Assembly: GCA_943332105.1 (NCBI GenBank)
Contig: CALQOD010000011.1
Location: 1-43,447 of the forward strand
Source of the DNA: Chitinophaga pinensis
GTDB taxonomy: Bacteria; Bacteroidota; Bacteroidia; AKYH767-A; OLB10
DNA: 43,447 nucleotides
Direction: 5' to 3'
Shown here in pieces: positions 1 to 9,300 of the stretch. The translations under genes were made by a program, and so were the position numbers. A model generated the notes under the pieces. It saw nothing but the letters and a program-made list of their open reading frames with translations. It did not search any database and was not told where the DNA came from. The stretch's first letter is position 1, and each line of letters begins with the position of its first letter.

Positions 1-277
1 TATAAATTGACGAGGTCATATTTATTTTTATGCCTATTGTATCACCTTTTATAGGGATTGATGTACTATCACTATTTCTAAAAGTTAACTTAACAGTATT
101 CGGTCTTGTAATTTTTAAATTTACTGCTGTATCGTATTCACCTGGTAAATGACTGAATTTAATGCCATATCGCTGTGCATTCACCATAGGTGTGAAGTGT
201 TGGCCATTGCTATCTTTTGGAGTGAAATAAAAGATAATAGCTAAAAAAGTTAACTTCAAGTAACTCGATTTTATCAT
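1..277 (-). CDS. N-terminal part of an exported protein, CotH-leader-like (cut by window edge)
   Basis: Reading leftwards from the ATG at 277, about 92 codons stay open to the window edge, so only the N-terminus is present. It starts with a signal peptide (MIKSSYLK, then a hydrophobic run LTFLAIIFYF). Residues about 36-75 (FSHLPGEYDTAVNLKI, then a strand-rich stretch with KGDT) resemble the chitobiase/hexosaminidase-C-like module that opens the CotH protein at 6398 (FKINHLSGFYKSPVAISI there). I infer a second CotH-type or related surface protein. The gene is divergent from the glycosidase gene at 491. The catalytic part lies outside the window, so the family assignment is tentative. Confidence 0.6.
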   Translation of the reverse strand, partial: MIKSSYLKLTFLAIIFYFTPKDSNGQHFTPMVNAQRYGIKFSHLPGEYDTAVNLKITRPNTVKLTFRNSDSTSIPIKGDTIGIKINMTSSIY

Positions 278-451
278 TTGCTGATAAATGAATGTTGTTG
301 TTTCAAGTGGGGCAAATATCATTATTTTATCATTACAAAAGTCAGCATAGCGATTTATCTTATGTTGTTATGGTTTTTTAAAGAACTTAATTGTTTGAAA
401 ATTAGATTTTTATAAAACATCTCCACAAAAAACCGAAGCAATAAATCTTTC

Positions 452-459
452 TATATTTG
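452..459 (+). promoter_or_regulatory. Bacteroidota -7 element (TATATTTG)
   Basis: Matches TAnnTTTG and lies 31 nt before the ATG at 491. No clear TTTG -33 box sits at the usual 19-21 nt spacing, so the call rests on the -7 box and position. Confidence 0.4.
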
Positions 460-490
460 CCCTTCTAAAAACGGATTTCAAACTATTAGA

Positions 491-1594
491 ATGGGTGATT
501 ATGTAAATATTTTAATTGACGATTTGTGGATGGCGCTGTTAAGGGTTTTCGATCTTCCCTTGGCTTTTCAGGCAATTCTATGGGTTTTATCCTCTTCTGT
601 TTTTTGGATTTTTACATTTTTTATTTTTGGCGTTTTTAAAAAAACACTTATTCAACCAGCACTAAAAATTTATGCATATACATCTTCAACTATCTTCTTT
701 TTAATTATTGGTGTTGTTGCAATCGGCGATTATCAACTACATAAAATAGAAATAGATTCAAAATCTAAAAAGCAAGTTATTCTAGTAAAAGATACAGCTG
801 ATAGCAATTATTACTTAGATCATTATACATCAGAATTAAGAACTCTGTCTTTTGGTAAAGTCCAAGGGGTCGATTTTATTCAAGCTGATGATGGATTGGA
901 AATCATTAAAGTCAACTTAACTGAACCACTTAACGTAGTATTTCTTGCTACTGTTGATTTAACAAAGTATAATGTAAGTCTCGATTCTGCTATTTCAGTT
1001 AAACTTCGTACTGCCAAAGTGGCTAAAAAGAATGATTGGGATATCGCAATTAATGGCGAAGCTGGCTCAGCGCCTGCACGTGAAGCCCCACTTGGTAGCT
1101 GGATTGGAAATTTTATTGTTAATGGTAATCCTATCCTGTTAGAAGATTCAAAGTATCGTCCTTTTATTTATTTTGATAGGCAGAATCAGGTTTATTATTC
1201 TAAGGAAAATGATGTTATTAAAAACCCTTCAGAACAAATGTATAATGTAATCTGGGGTCGCTTTGATATGATGACGAATGGAGAGAATGCAATATCAAAG
1301 CATGACTATACTGCTGATCATTTTTTTCCTCGAACGCTTATTGGTTTGAATAAAGAAGGTAATCGTATTTTTATGATGGTGGTTGATGGAAGAAAGCCGT
1401 TATATAGTATTGGTGTAACCATGCCGCAAGCTGTGGAAGTATTTAAAAAGATTGGTGTATATAATGCAATGACCTGCGATCAGGGTGGAAGTAGTTTAAT
1501 GTATTCAAAGCAACTTGGTGTAATTAATCGCCCAAGTGACGGTGGTGAAAGAGCTGTTTATACTCATTTAGGCTTCAAGAAAAAATCAAACTAA
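491..1594 (+). CDS. Membrane-anchored phosphodiester glycosidase family protein (NAGPA domain)
   Basis: This 367-residue protein carries the NAGPA-type catalytic domain (named for the human uncovering enzyme that removes GlcNAc from a phosphodiester) in its C-terminal half. Signature stretches are PRTLIGL (280-286), VVDGR (297-301), DQGGSS (330-335) and RPSDGGERAV (347-356). There is no cleavable signal peptide. Two membrane segments lie at about 27-49 and 59-80, with a lysine-bearing loop between them, so by the positive-inside rule the catalytic domain should face the periplasm. Its 3' end overlaps the convergent glycerophosphodiesterase gene by 4 nt. Bacterial members act on phosphodiester-linked sugars; the substrate here is unknown. 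Confidence 0.85.
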   Translation: MGDYVNILIDDLWMALLRVFDLPLAFQAILWVLSSSVFWIFTFFIFGVFKKTLIQPALKIYAYTSSTIFFLIIGVVAIGDYQLHKIEIDSKSKKQVILVKDTADSNYYLDHYTSELRTLSFGKVQGVDFIQADDGLEIIKVNLTEPLNVVFLATVDLTKYNVSLDSAISVKLRTAKVAKKNDWDIAINGEAGSAPAREAPLGSWIGNFIVNGNPILLEDSKYRPFIYFDRQNQVYYSKENDVIKNPSEQMYNVIWGRFDMMTNGENAISKHDYTADHFFPRTLIGLNKEGNRIFMMVVDGRKPLYSIGVTMPQAVEVFKKIGVYNAMTCDQGGSSLMYSKQLGVINRPSDGGERAVYTHLGFKKKSN

Positions 1595-2733
1595 CGTATC
1601 TGTAATTGTTGCCCTGTTTTAATTACACTATTTTTCTTTATGAAGGGATTTAATCGGTAAATTTCTTTTGTTGTTATATGGTACTTTCTAGAAATGTTGT
1701 AAATGGTTTCTTTAGATGTTACTTCGTGATAATTTGATGTATCGTTCTTTTTTACTGTATGATCAAAAATCACTTGTTTTTCGTTTGTTCTAATTGTATC
1801 GATTAAAGGTAGTGATGATAAATCGAATAATCCTTCTTTATTAAGACGCTCATGAAGCCCTAGTCGATTCAAATAGTTTACTAAATGAAAAGGATAGTCA
1901 GTTTGTATCACGTATGCATTATGTTTAATAAACCAATTCCACGAATTAATAGCATCTATACTTTCTGTATGGCCTCCAGAAATTGAATTAAACAAAGCGT
2001 TATACCATATTTTTACATTCATTTTTTTTAGTGAATCTAGAAAAGCAGGACTCGAATAAATGGAGGTATCATTAGCTAAAAGAAATTCAAATAATGGTGT
2101 TTGGTAACTAAGAATAAAAGAATCGACATTACTTTTAGTACTTAAAATCGGCATATAGTAAATGCTATTTGTATCCTGATTATTCAAATTTTTAAAGTAC
2201 TCTCCCTTACCATTTCCTTTTAATAATACATACTGATTACATCCAAGTGAGTCTATCAGGTTTGTTAGTTCATTGAAGCGACCACTACTTTTATCAATAT
2301 TGACTACTATTTTATCTTTTGTAATCTTTAAAATTGTATCTAAAGTTGGGATTCGATATTCTGATAGGGTATCACCTTTACCTCTTAATTTAAAACGTTG
2401 TAGCTCCTTTAATGTGTAGTCGCTCACTTTACCCTTGCCATTTGTTGTGCGATCTATCTTTGCATCATGCATTAAAATGTATGCGCCATCCTTAGTTCGC
2501 TGAACATCTATTTCAACTATATCAATACCTGTTCCTATGCACGATTGGATTGCTAGAATACTATTTTCAGGGAATTCATTCCAATTACCTCGATGCGCTG
2601 CAACTAATACTTTGTTGTTATTTTGAAAAAGTCTGTTTAATGTAATTACATTTTGACCATACAATGAATAGTTTAATCCAACATTGAAAAAAGTAAATAG
2701 TAATAAAATGCTAAGGTATCTTGTGTTTTTCAT
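1591..2733 (-). CDS. Exported glycerophosphodiester phosphodiesterase with C-terminal LysM
   Basis: This 380-residue protein has a signal peptide (cleavage near residue 26), a GDPD TIM-barrel and a C-terminal LysM domain (about 334-380). The GDPD signature is intact: HRG at 47-49, PEN at 55-57, E74 and D76 in EIDVQRTKDG, and H89 in MHD. The family hydrolyses glycerophosphodiesters to glycerol-3-phosphate plus an alcohol with a divalent metal. The LysM tail suggests peptidoglycan attachment in the periplasm, unusual for a housekeeping GlpQ. The upstream minus-strand sequence holds a near-consensus TAAATTTA about 8 nt before the ATG. The substrate could be deacylated phospholipid head groups or a phosphoglycerol-decorated glycan. 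Confidence 0.88.
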   Translation of the reverse strand: MKNTRYLSILLLFTFFNVGLNYSLYGQNVITLNRLFQNNNKVLVAAHRGNWNEFPENSILAIQSCIGTGIDIVEIDVQRTKDGAYILMHDAKIDRTTNGKGKVSDYTLKELQRFKLRGKGDTLSEYRIPTLDTILKITKDKIVVNIDKSSGRFNELTNLIDSLGCNQYVLLKGNGKGEYFKNLNNQDTNSIYYMPILSTKSNVDSFILSYQTPLFEFLLANDTSIYSSPAFLDSLKKMNVKIWYNALFNSISGGHTESIDAINSWNWFIKHNAYVIQTDYPFHLVNYLNRLGLHERLNKEGLFDLSSLPLIDTIRTNEKQVIFDHTVKKNDTSNYHEVTSKETIYNISRKYHITTKEIYRLNPFIKKNSVIKTGQQLQIR

Positions 2734-2809
2734 TGTTGTCGTAAATTTAAAATATAATTCGAATCGTTTTGTTCTCGTCTGGGTTTTAATCTATTTCAAA
2801 TTGAATTAA

Positions 2810-2817
2810 TACATTTG
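2810..2817 (+). promoter_or_regulatory. -7 element TACATTTG that decides the start of the next gene
   Basis: A perfect TAnnTTTG match. The TTG at 2815 that would extend the next gene lies inside this element, so translation should start at the ATG at 2833. Confidence 0.45.
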
Positions 2818-2832
2818 CATCGCTTTAATAAA

Positions 2833-4581
2833 ATGAGACGCTGCTTTTTTAAATTTATTGTTTGGGGTTGTTTAATTCTGATTTTTGGTTGTAGTAAATC
2901 CGAAAAAAAGAATATTCAGGCTGCTGCAGTCAAGAAAATAGAAGATCCTTATCAGGTAATTATTGGAACATTTCTAGGAGATGAAACAAGAAATTTTTAT
3001 GGCGATTCCTGCTCTGATTCGCTTAATGTAATCTGGAAATTCAAATTAGGCAAAGGTGAAACTATTGTGAATGCGGCCTCTGGCGTTGAGGTTTGGAGTG
3101 GAGCAGGGTGGACAGGTCAGCCGCTAATTACCAAAGAACTTGGTGAGTACTTTATCTATCAAGGCAGTTTTGATCATACATTGAAAAAAATAAAATTATC
3201 TGATGCCAGCCTTATTTGGCAATATGAATTCGATGATATTTTGAAAGGTACGGGTACTATTTGGCGAAACAATAATGACTCAGAAGTAAATCCGTTTTAT
3301 ATTTTTCAAGGTAGTCGTAAAGGTGTTCATTGTTCATTAAAAGATTCTGCTGCTACCAGTTTTAGAGCATTACATTGTGCAGATGGTCGGGAAGTTTGGA
3401 GGATGCCGATGCAAAGAACGAAATGTTATAGCAATGATGTAGATGCATCTCCTCTTTTTGTTAATGATACAGGTTATATTGGCTTAGAGAATGGTTATTG
3501 GGTTTCTTTCGATCCGTTGAAAAATGAAAAATCAAATAGGGGATATTGCTCACCGTTAGTTTATAATAAAACTTTACTTTATTCGAAAGAGGATGCACAT
3601 AAGCATGGTGGAAATCTTGTAACTGAAGCATCGCCTGCTAAACTAGATGATCATTTATATGTTGCATCGGGTTGCGGACATGTATTTGGTTATAATCTGA
3701 AAAAGAAAATTATTGATTGGGATTTTTATATTGGTTCTGATATGGATGGTACGCCCGTCGTGACAGATGATAATTGTTTGTTAATAGCGGTTGAAAAGCA
3801 ATATATCAAAGGGCATGGTGGTGTTTTTAAATTGAATCCAAAACTTCCTCCTCAGCAATGTGTACAATGGTTTTATCCTACAGAAGATAAGAAATATTCT
3901 AGCTGGATTGGAGGCGTTGTAGGGTCTTGTTCTGTGAACGATCGTTATCGAAATAATAAAGACCCTTATCTAGCGGCATTTACTGGAATCGATGGTTATT
4001 TAAATGTTGTTCGATATAAGGAGTTGTCAGATTCACTTGTCCTAGGTCCTGATGGGCAAACAAAGTATCCTTGTCCTAAAGTGCATTTCAGAGAAAAGGT
4101 TTGTACGTCCATATCAACGCCTGTATTTGCTAAAAATAAATTAGTAATGGCCGGATACGGTTTTATTAATATCTATAAAATACTTTCTGATGCTAGCTTT
4201 CAAAAGGTGGCTTCACGAAAAGGGTACTTTGAGTCTACTCCCGTTTGCTTTAATGGTAGTATCTATATTGCTTGTAGAGATGGTAACTTATATCGTTTTG
4301 GAATGCTTGAAAACTCTTCAATTAAAACTACCCGTAAAGAGCAAATTGTAAATGCTATTCCACAGGATGTTAAAAAGCCTAAAAAGGAGAAGGATACTAG
4401 TACTGTTGCAGTAAAATATCCTAAAATGAACATTGATTTAAAGATTTATAAGAAATTAGAATTGTTTTATAATATCAAGCTGGCTCAAAAGCGTGAGGTA
4501 GAGCTTAAAAAAGAAGGTAAAGAGTGCATTTTATACGTAAAAAGGCGACATAAAATCGAGCTTTATATAAAGCGTAAATAA
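2833..4581 (+). CDS. PQQ-like beta-propeller lipoprotein
   Basis: I start this 582-residue protein at ATG 2833 because the in-frame TTG at 2815 lies in a promoter element. From 2833 the N-terminus is a clean lipoprotein signal (basic MRRCFFK, hydrophobic core, lipobox IFGC). The body has repeated short strands with motifs such as VIWKFKLG, LIWQYEF, GREVWRMP and DGNLYRFG, typical of PQQ-like/WD-type propeller blades. The C-terminal ~90 residues are lysine-rich and unlike the propeller. It is the first gene of a same-strand run with the FISUMP, transglutaminase-like and CotH genes (gaps of 57, 2 and 14 nt). A scaffold or ligand-binding role is likely; there is no evidence of bound PQQ or of catalysis. 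Confidence 0.75.
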   Translation: MRRCFFKFIVWGCLILIFGCSKSEKKNIQAAAVKKIEDPYQVIIGTFLGDETRNFYGDSCSDSLNVIWKFKLGKGETIVNAASGVEVWSGAGWTGQPLITKELGEYFIYQGSFDHTLKKIKLSDASLIWQYEFDDILKGTGTIWRNNNDSEVNPFYIFQGSRKGVHCSLKDSAATSFRALHCADGREVWRMPMQRTKCYSNDVDASPLFVNDTGYIGLENGYWVSFDPLKNEKSNRGYCSPLVYNKTLLYSKEDAHKHGGNLVTEASPAKLDDHLYVASGCGHVFGYNLKKKIIDWDFYIGSDMDGTPVVTDDNCLLIAVEKQYIKGHGGVFKLNPKLPPQQCVQWFYPTEDKKYSSWIGGVVGSCSVNDRYRNNKDPYLAAFTGIDGYLNVVRYKELSDSLVLGPDGQTKYPCPKVHFREKVCTSISTPVFAKNKLVMAGYGFINIYKILSDASFQKVASRKGYFESTPVCFNGSIYIACRDGNLYRFGMLENSSIKTTRKEQIVNAIPQDVKKPKKEKDTSTVAVKYPKMNIDLKIYKKLELFYNIKLAQKREVELKKEGKECILYVKRRHKIELYIKRK

Positions 4582-4638
4582 TTCAGAGCTCCGTTTTCAA
4601 TATTTCACTATTTTCGCATTGGCTTTTAATTCATTAAT

Positions 4639-5379
4639 ATGAAGATTATTTATTGTTTAGCAGGTTTTTTATTCCTGTGTTTTTGCGCGTGTGATTTGGT
4701 TGAAAAAAAAGATCTGGACCTAATTACACAGGATGAGCAAAAAATAGAGGCGAAAGTCGATTCAGTTGAATTGCTAGATTCTGTACCTCATGTAAAAATA
4801 GGGGTGCAGGTTTGGATGTCCAATAACGTTAATGCAACTTCTTTTACAGACAGCAGGGAGATTAAGAAGGTAAAATCTATTAAAGAATGGGTTAAATACA
4901 ACGATCGTAAAATACCTTGTTGTTATTTTATGAAAAATAACGAAGTGCTTTATAATGGTTATGTACTGCTTGATTCCATTTCTGTTTGTCCTAAAGGTTA
5001 TCGCTTGCCTGTGGCTGATGATTATCTTATGTTGGCAGCCTATCTTGGCGGTCGTGAAAAGTTTACCGAAAAGGTAATGACAAAGCTGGCTAAGTATGAT
5101 TGGAGTGTTGAAGACTGGAATGAGGCAGAACAATCCCTTTATTCAAGAAAAGTGGTAAGTAATAATCAATCTGGCTTTGGCGCAAATAAAGGTGGTTATT
5201 TATTTAATGGAGAATTGGTGGAGGGTACTTGCTCATTTTTTTGGGTGAATACACCTACTGATTCAACAAATACTGAGCTTAAAGCACTCTATATTGGCAA
5301 CTGCCAATCTGAGATGGAGCAAGGAATCGGTAACTTTGCTCTTGAAAATGGGTTCTCAATCCGATGTATCAGAAAATAA
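4639..5379 (+). CDS. FISUMP (Fibrobacter major paralogous) domain lipoprotein
   Basis: This 246-residue protein has a lipoprotein signal (lipobox FCAC, Cys18), an acidic linker and a Fib_succ_major domain. The family hallmarks are readable: IGVQVWMSNNVNA near residue 54, CPKGYRLP about 60 residues later, and a C-terminal GFSIRCIRK, which stands for the usual G(F/Y)SVRC(V/I). These domains are abundant surface modules in Bacteroidota and Fibrobacteres with no established enzymatic activity. It sits second in the 2833-9715 operon. A TATTTTCG element at 4609-4616 may give an internal promoter. Confidence 0.8.
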   Translation: MKIIYCLAGFLFLCFCACDLVEKKDLDLITQDEQKIEAKVDSVELLDSVPHVKIGVQVWMSNNVNATSFTDSREIKKVKSIKEWVKYNDRKIPCCYFMKNNEVLYNGYVLLDSISVCPKGYRLPVADDYLMLAAYLGGREKFTEKVMTKLAKYDWSVEDWNEAEQSLYSRKVVSNNQSGFGANKGGYLFNGELVEGTCSFFWVNTPTDSTNTELKALYIGNCQSEMEQGIGNFALENGFSIRCIRK

Positions 5380-5381
5380 GT

Positions 5382-6383
5382 ATGCGAATAATGATTTTAA
5401 TCTTATTGAGCTTTAGTTTTCAATTAAGCAATGCTCAGAATTATACCTATGCTCAATTAGATAGTATAGGGAAAAATGTTCCTGTTGAATATGAAGAGTC
5501 AATTGGTAAGTTGGCAAATTACTTTCAAAAAACAACAGATAATAAAAATTATCAGTCGCGTTTAGTTTATTCATGGGTAGCGCATCATATTTTTTATGAT
5601 GATGATGCTTTTAATACTCGGGTTTTTAGTGATCAAAGCGCTGATGCTGTATTTAAATCTAAAAAGGCAGTATGTGCTGGATATAGTTCGATTTTTAAAG
5701 GCATCTGCGATGCGATGAATCTAACATGTATTTCAATTGATGGGTTTGCTAAGGGCTACGGCTATCAGTCAGGTATGCCGGTAAATGGAGCTAATCATTC
5801 TTGGAATGCAGTTAAATACAATGATCAATGGCATTTAATAGATGCTACTTGGGGCAGTGGATATGCTGAAAATATTAACGGTAAAGCGAAATCCAAATCT
5901 GTTTACAATGCTTATTGGTTTGATGTATCTGCAAAGGAGTTTGTTTTTAGCCATTTTCCTGATAGTGCAAATCATCAGTTTCTTATTAAGAAACATACAA
6001 GAGAGCAATTTAGAAAGCTTGTTTATTGCGAATCAAATTTAGTTTTTCAATTAGGGTTTAATGTAGATAGTATTCTTTTAAAATCACAAGCTGATCCTAA
6101 GTTCCGAATGCCCGATGTATATAATCTCGAAAAATCGAGTTTTAAAATTAAAAGCGCACCTTATAATAGAACGATTAAAGTCAAAACAGGTTATTATTTC
6201 GAGATTGAACAATTATCGAATGATACGATTGTTTTGCTTAATAATCAGGAGTTGATTGAATTGGATCCAAAATCAGAAAGGACTTTTTCAAAAACTATTG
6301 AGCAGTTAAATCATGGAGAACTACATATTGGTATTCTAAGGGGTGAAGCAGTTGAATTAATTGTAACTTATAAAGTGATCTAG
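5382..6383 (+). CDS. Exported transglutaminase-like cysteine protein
   Basis: I place the start at ATG 5382, two bases after the upstream stop; this yields a proper signal peptide ending near LSNAQ. The ATG at 5364 would put polar residues ahead of it. The 333-residue product has a transglutaminase-like core with the full triad: Cys98 (KAVCAGYS), His139 (ANHSWNAV) and Asp154 (LIDATWG), plus the typical FYDDDAF segment before it. Bacterial members act as proteases, amidases or crosslinking enzymes on periplasmic or surface proteins and peptides. The last ~130 residues look like a beta-sandwich. The position between surface lipoproteins and a CotH protein suggests work on envelope proteins; the reaction is not predictable from sequence. 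Confidence 0.82.
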   Translation: MRIMILILLSFSFQLSNAQNYTYAQLDSIGKNVPVEYEESIGKLANYFQKTTDNKNYQSRLVYSWVAHHIFYDDDAFNTRVFSDQSADAVFKSKKAVCAGYSSIFKGICDAMNLTCISIDGFAKGYGYQSGMPVNGANHSWNAVKYNDQWHLIDATWGSGYAENINGKAKSKSVYNAYWFDVSAKEFVFSHFPDSANHQFLIKKHTREQFRKLVYCESNLVFQLGFNVDSILLKSQADPKFRMPDVYNLEKSSFKIKSAPYNRTIKVKTGYYFEIEQLSNDTIVLLNNQELIELDPKSERTFSKTIEQLNHGELHIGILRGEAVELIVTYKVI

Positions 6384-6397
6384 TACCTGTAGTAAAA

Positions 6398-9300
6398 ATG
6401 ATAATGAAACAACGATTATTTTTTCTTTTAATACTACTTAGTCAATTCGCATTCGGACAGGATATTACTCCTGCTAAGGATACGACTTCTCGCAAGCCAT
6501 TAATGATTTATAGTCTGAAGAAGGCAACAACATTTAAAATAAATCATCTTTCAGGATTTTATAAATCTCCAGTTGCAATTTCAATTTCCGGAATTGATAC
6601 ATCCACAGCGAAAATAATTGTATCAAATGAAAAAGGTGAAACATATCCAGGTTTAAATTTTACAATTACAGAAACATCATCTTTATCAATAATTTTAAAG
6701 GGGGAGAATGGAAAAGAAAGTAAATACCTAGGTACTTATTTTATTAATTCTCCTCATCAGCTTCCAATCGTTTCAATTATTGTCGACTCAATCGAGTTTT
6801 TTCCACCTGAAGGAATCTATTATGGTGAAGTAGCTAATCGTAATGAAAAGAAAAAAAATAAAAAAGCAAAAACAAAAGTTGTTGGCAAGGCATGGGATAA
6901 AAAGCCAATATCTTGCTTTGCGCAGTTTTATTTTTACAATGAATTGATTGATGAATTAGCTCTCGATGTTAAGACATATGGAGGGATGACATTAGGCTGG
7001 AAGGAAAAGTCATTACAATTATCCGCAAGAGATAATAAATATGAACGCAGTAAAATAAAAGTAAAACTATTTCAGAATTTACCTTTCAGAGATTATCAGC
7101 ATGTAGTTCTTCGAACATCTGGAAATGACCAACACGCTACGCGAATAAAAGATATTGCAATTAGTCAAGTCGCTGCAGATATTGATTTAAATACAAAAGA
7201 TTTTCGTCAGGTTATATTATATGTAAATGGTATTTATTACGGAATTCACAACTTGCGCGAGAAAATTAACGGCGATTATTTTAAATACCGTTACGATTGG
7301 AAGAAAGGTGATTTTGTTGAATTGCAAGGTTCAGGCGATGAAAGTGCTGAGTACAATTCTTTTGTTTCTTACCTAGTAGAAAGTTCAAACGAGCCTGATT
7401 TTATTAATTTGATAAAAGATAGTATCGATATTGAAAATTATTTCAATTACCAGATTTTTGAAACGTATATTACAAACATTGACTCGCGAGGAAACGTTCG
7501 TTTTTACAAACATAAAGATGGTAAATGGAAATGGGTAGTTTACGATGCTGATCAGGCTTGTGCTTATGCTGAATCGAACTTCATAAAAAACCGATGTTTG
7601 CCTGAAGAGCGACTTTGGTATAATCCACCATTCACAACAACGATACTTGAACATTTATTAAAAAATGATACACTCCGAAATCGTTTTGTGACGCAATATT
7701 GTTATTTGAATGCAACCTATTTGAATGCGGCTTCTTTCGGAGCCAGTTTAGATTTGCGTGCAGAAAAAATAAAAGATGAATTGCCGCGACATTTTAATCG
7801 TAGAAAAAATATTTATAATGAAGATTTAGTGTCATGGACAGAAAAAATCAATAAACTAAAGCAATATTTCTCCGATCGTGATTCTACTTTGTTTAAAGAT
7901 TTGAAAATTACTTTTGCACTTGATTCTACTTATCGATTAATAGTCGGTCAGAACAATAATTTATTCAAAGGCCTTACTGTAAATAATTCGATTGTACATA
8001 CTAATGCTATTCAAGGTTATTTCTTTAAAAGTATTCCGTTTGAATTATCAGCGTTAAATGCAAATCATCAATTTAAATTTGAAGGATGGAGCGATGGAAT
8101 TAAATCAATGAGTAGAAATATACAGCTCAATTCAGATTTAAGCATTACTGCTAATTTCAGTCATATTAAAGCATCATCAAAAAAAGATAGTATCGAGATT
8201 AAAAAATATTATATCAATAATTCAAAGAAAGAGCCTTTATTATTTATTGAATTAGCAAATAAACACATTAATGATATTTCTTTGAAAGGCGTTATGTTGT
8301 ATGAAGATTGCAACGGTTTGTCTTATGATTTAAGTAACGTAATTATTCCTGCATCATCCTCAATTATTCTTGCAAACAACTTGAATTTATTTAATGCCAA
8401 TGTTCAGATTAAAAACTTAAAACCAATTATAGCCTTTGAGTCGACTTCTTTCTTGAATAATGTTCAGTTTAATCTTATTGATACAATAAATCATACCTGG
8501 ATTGATAGTTTGCATTATCTTGTAAGCGATTCGATGTTAGTATTACATGCTGGTTACCTGATTCAAAAAGAAAATGGTAAATTAAATGTCAAGGATATTT
8601 CAATATCGAAACTTAAACAATTAAAATTTGGCATTTCCGTTTATAAGGTAAAGGCTGAAGACAGAACAATTTATATGGCAGCAATTATTTCGGTAGTGCT
8701 TATTATTTTAATTGTGTTATTCCTAGTGCGTAGGAGCAATAATAAAATTACGCATTTACCTATCGTATTATTTTTTTGTTTCATGGTGGCATCTTGTAAT
8801 GGTCAAACTGATAAAGCAGAAAACAACGTTGTTGTAGCAGATTCAACAAAATCCAACTGTGATAGAGGGAATTCGGTTCTTAAACGTTATATTGATAATG
8901 CAGGTAAAGGTGATTCATCAATGTTAGGTACTCGAAATGTTAGAGCCGTTTTCCCAGGATTGTTATATAGAGGCGGAGGAAATAATCTTGATTTGAAAGA
9001 TTCAATTCCGAAGTATTATGTTCAAAATCCCTTACCTTATTATGCAATTGATAATTTGCATTACGCAGGATTTAATAAAATCTATTATCTCTATTCAAAG
9101 AATTTTACGCAACGCTATGAATCATCAAAAATAGATTCGCTTAAAAGTATTGGCTTAGAGTATGATTGCCGTCCAGTAATTTCAGATACGTTTTTAATGG
9201 AGTTCTATACTGATTTGTTAGAAAGAGTCAACAATAAAATTGATAATGAAAAGGAGAAGGTCTACATTCACTGTTGGAATGGCTGGCATCAATCAGGGAT

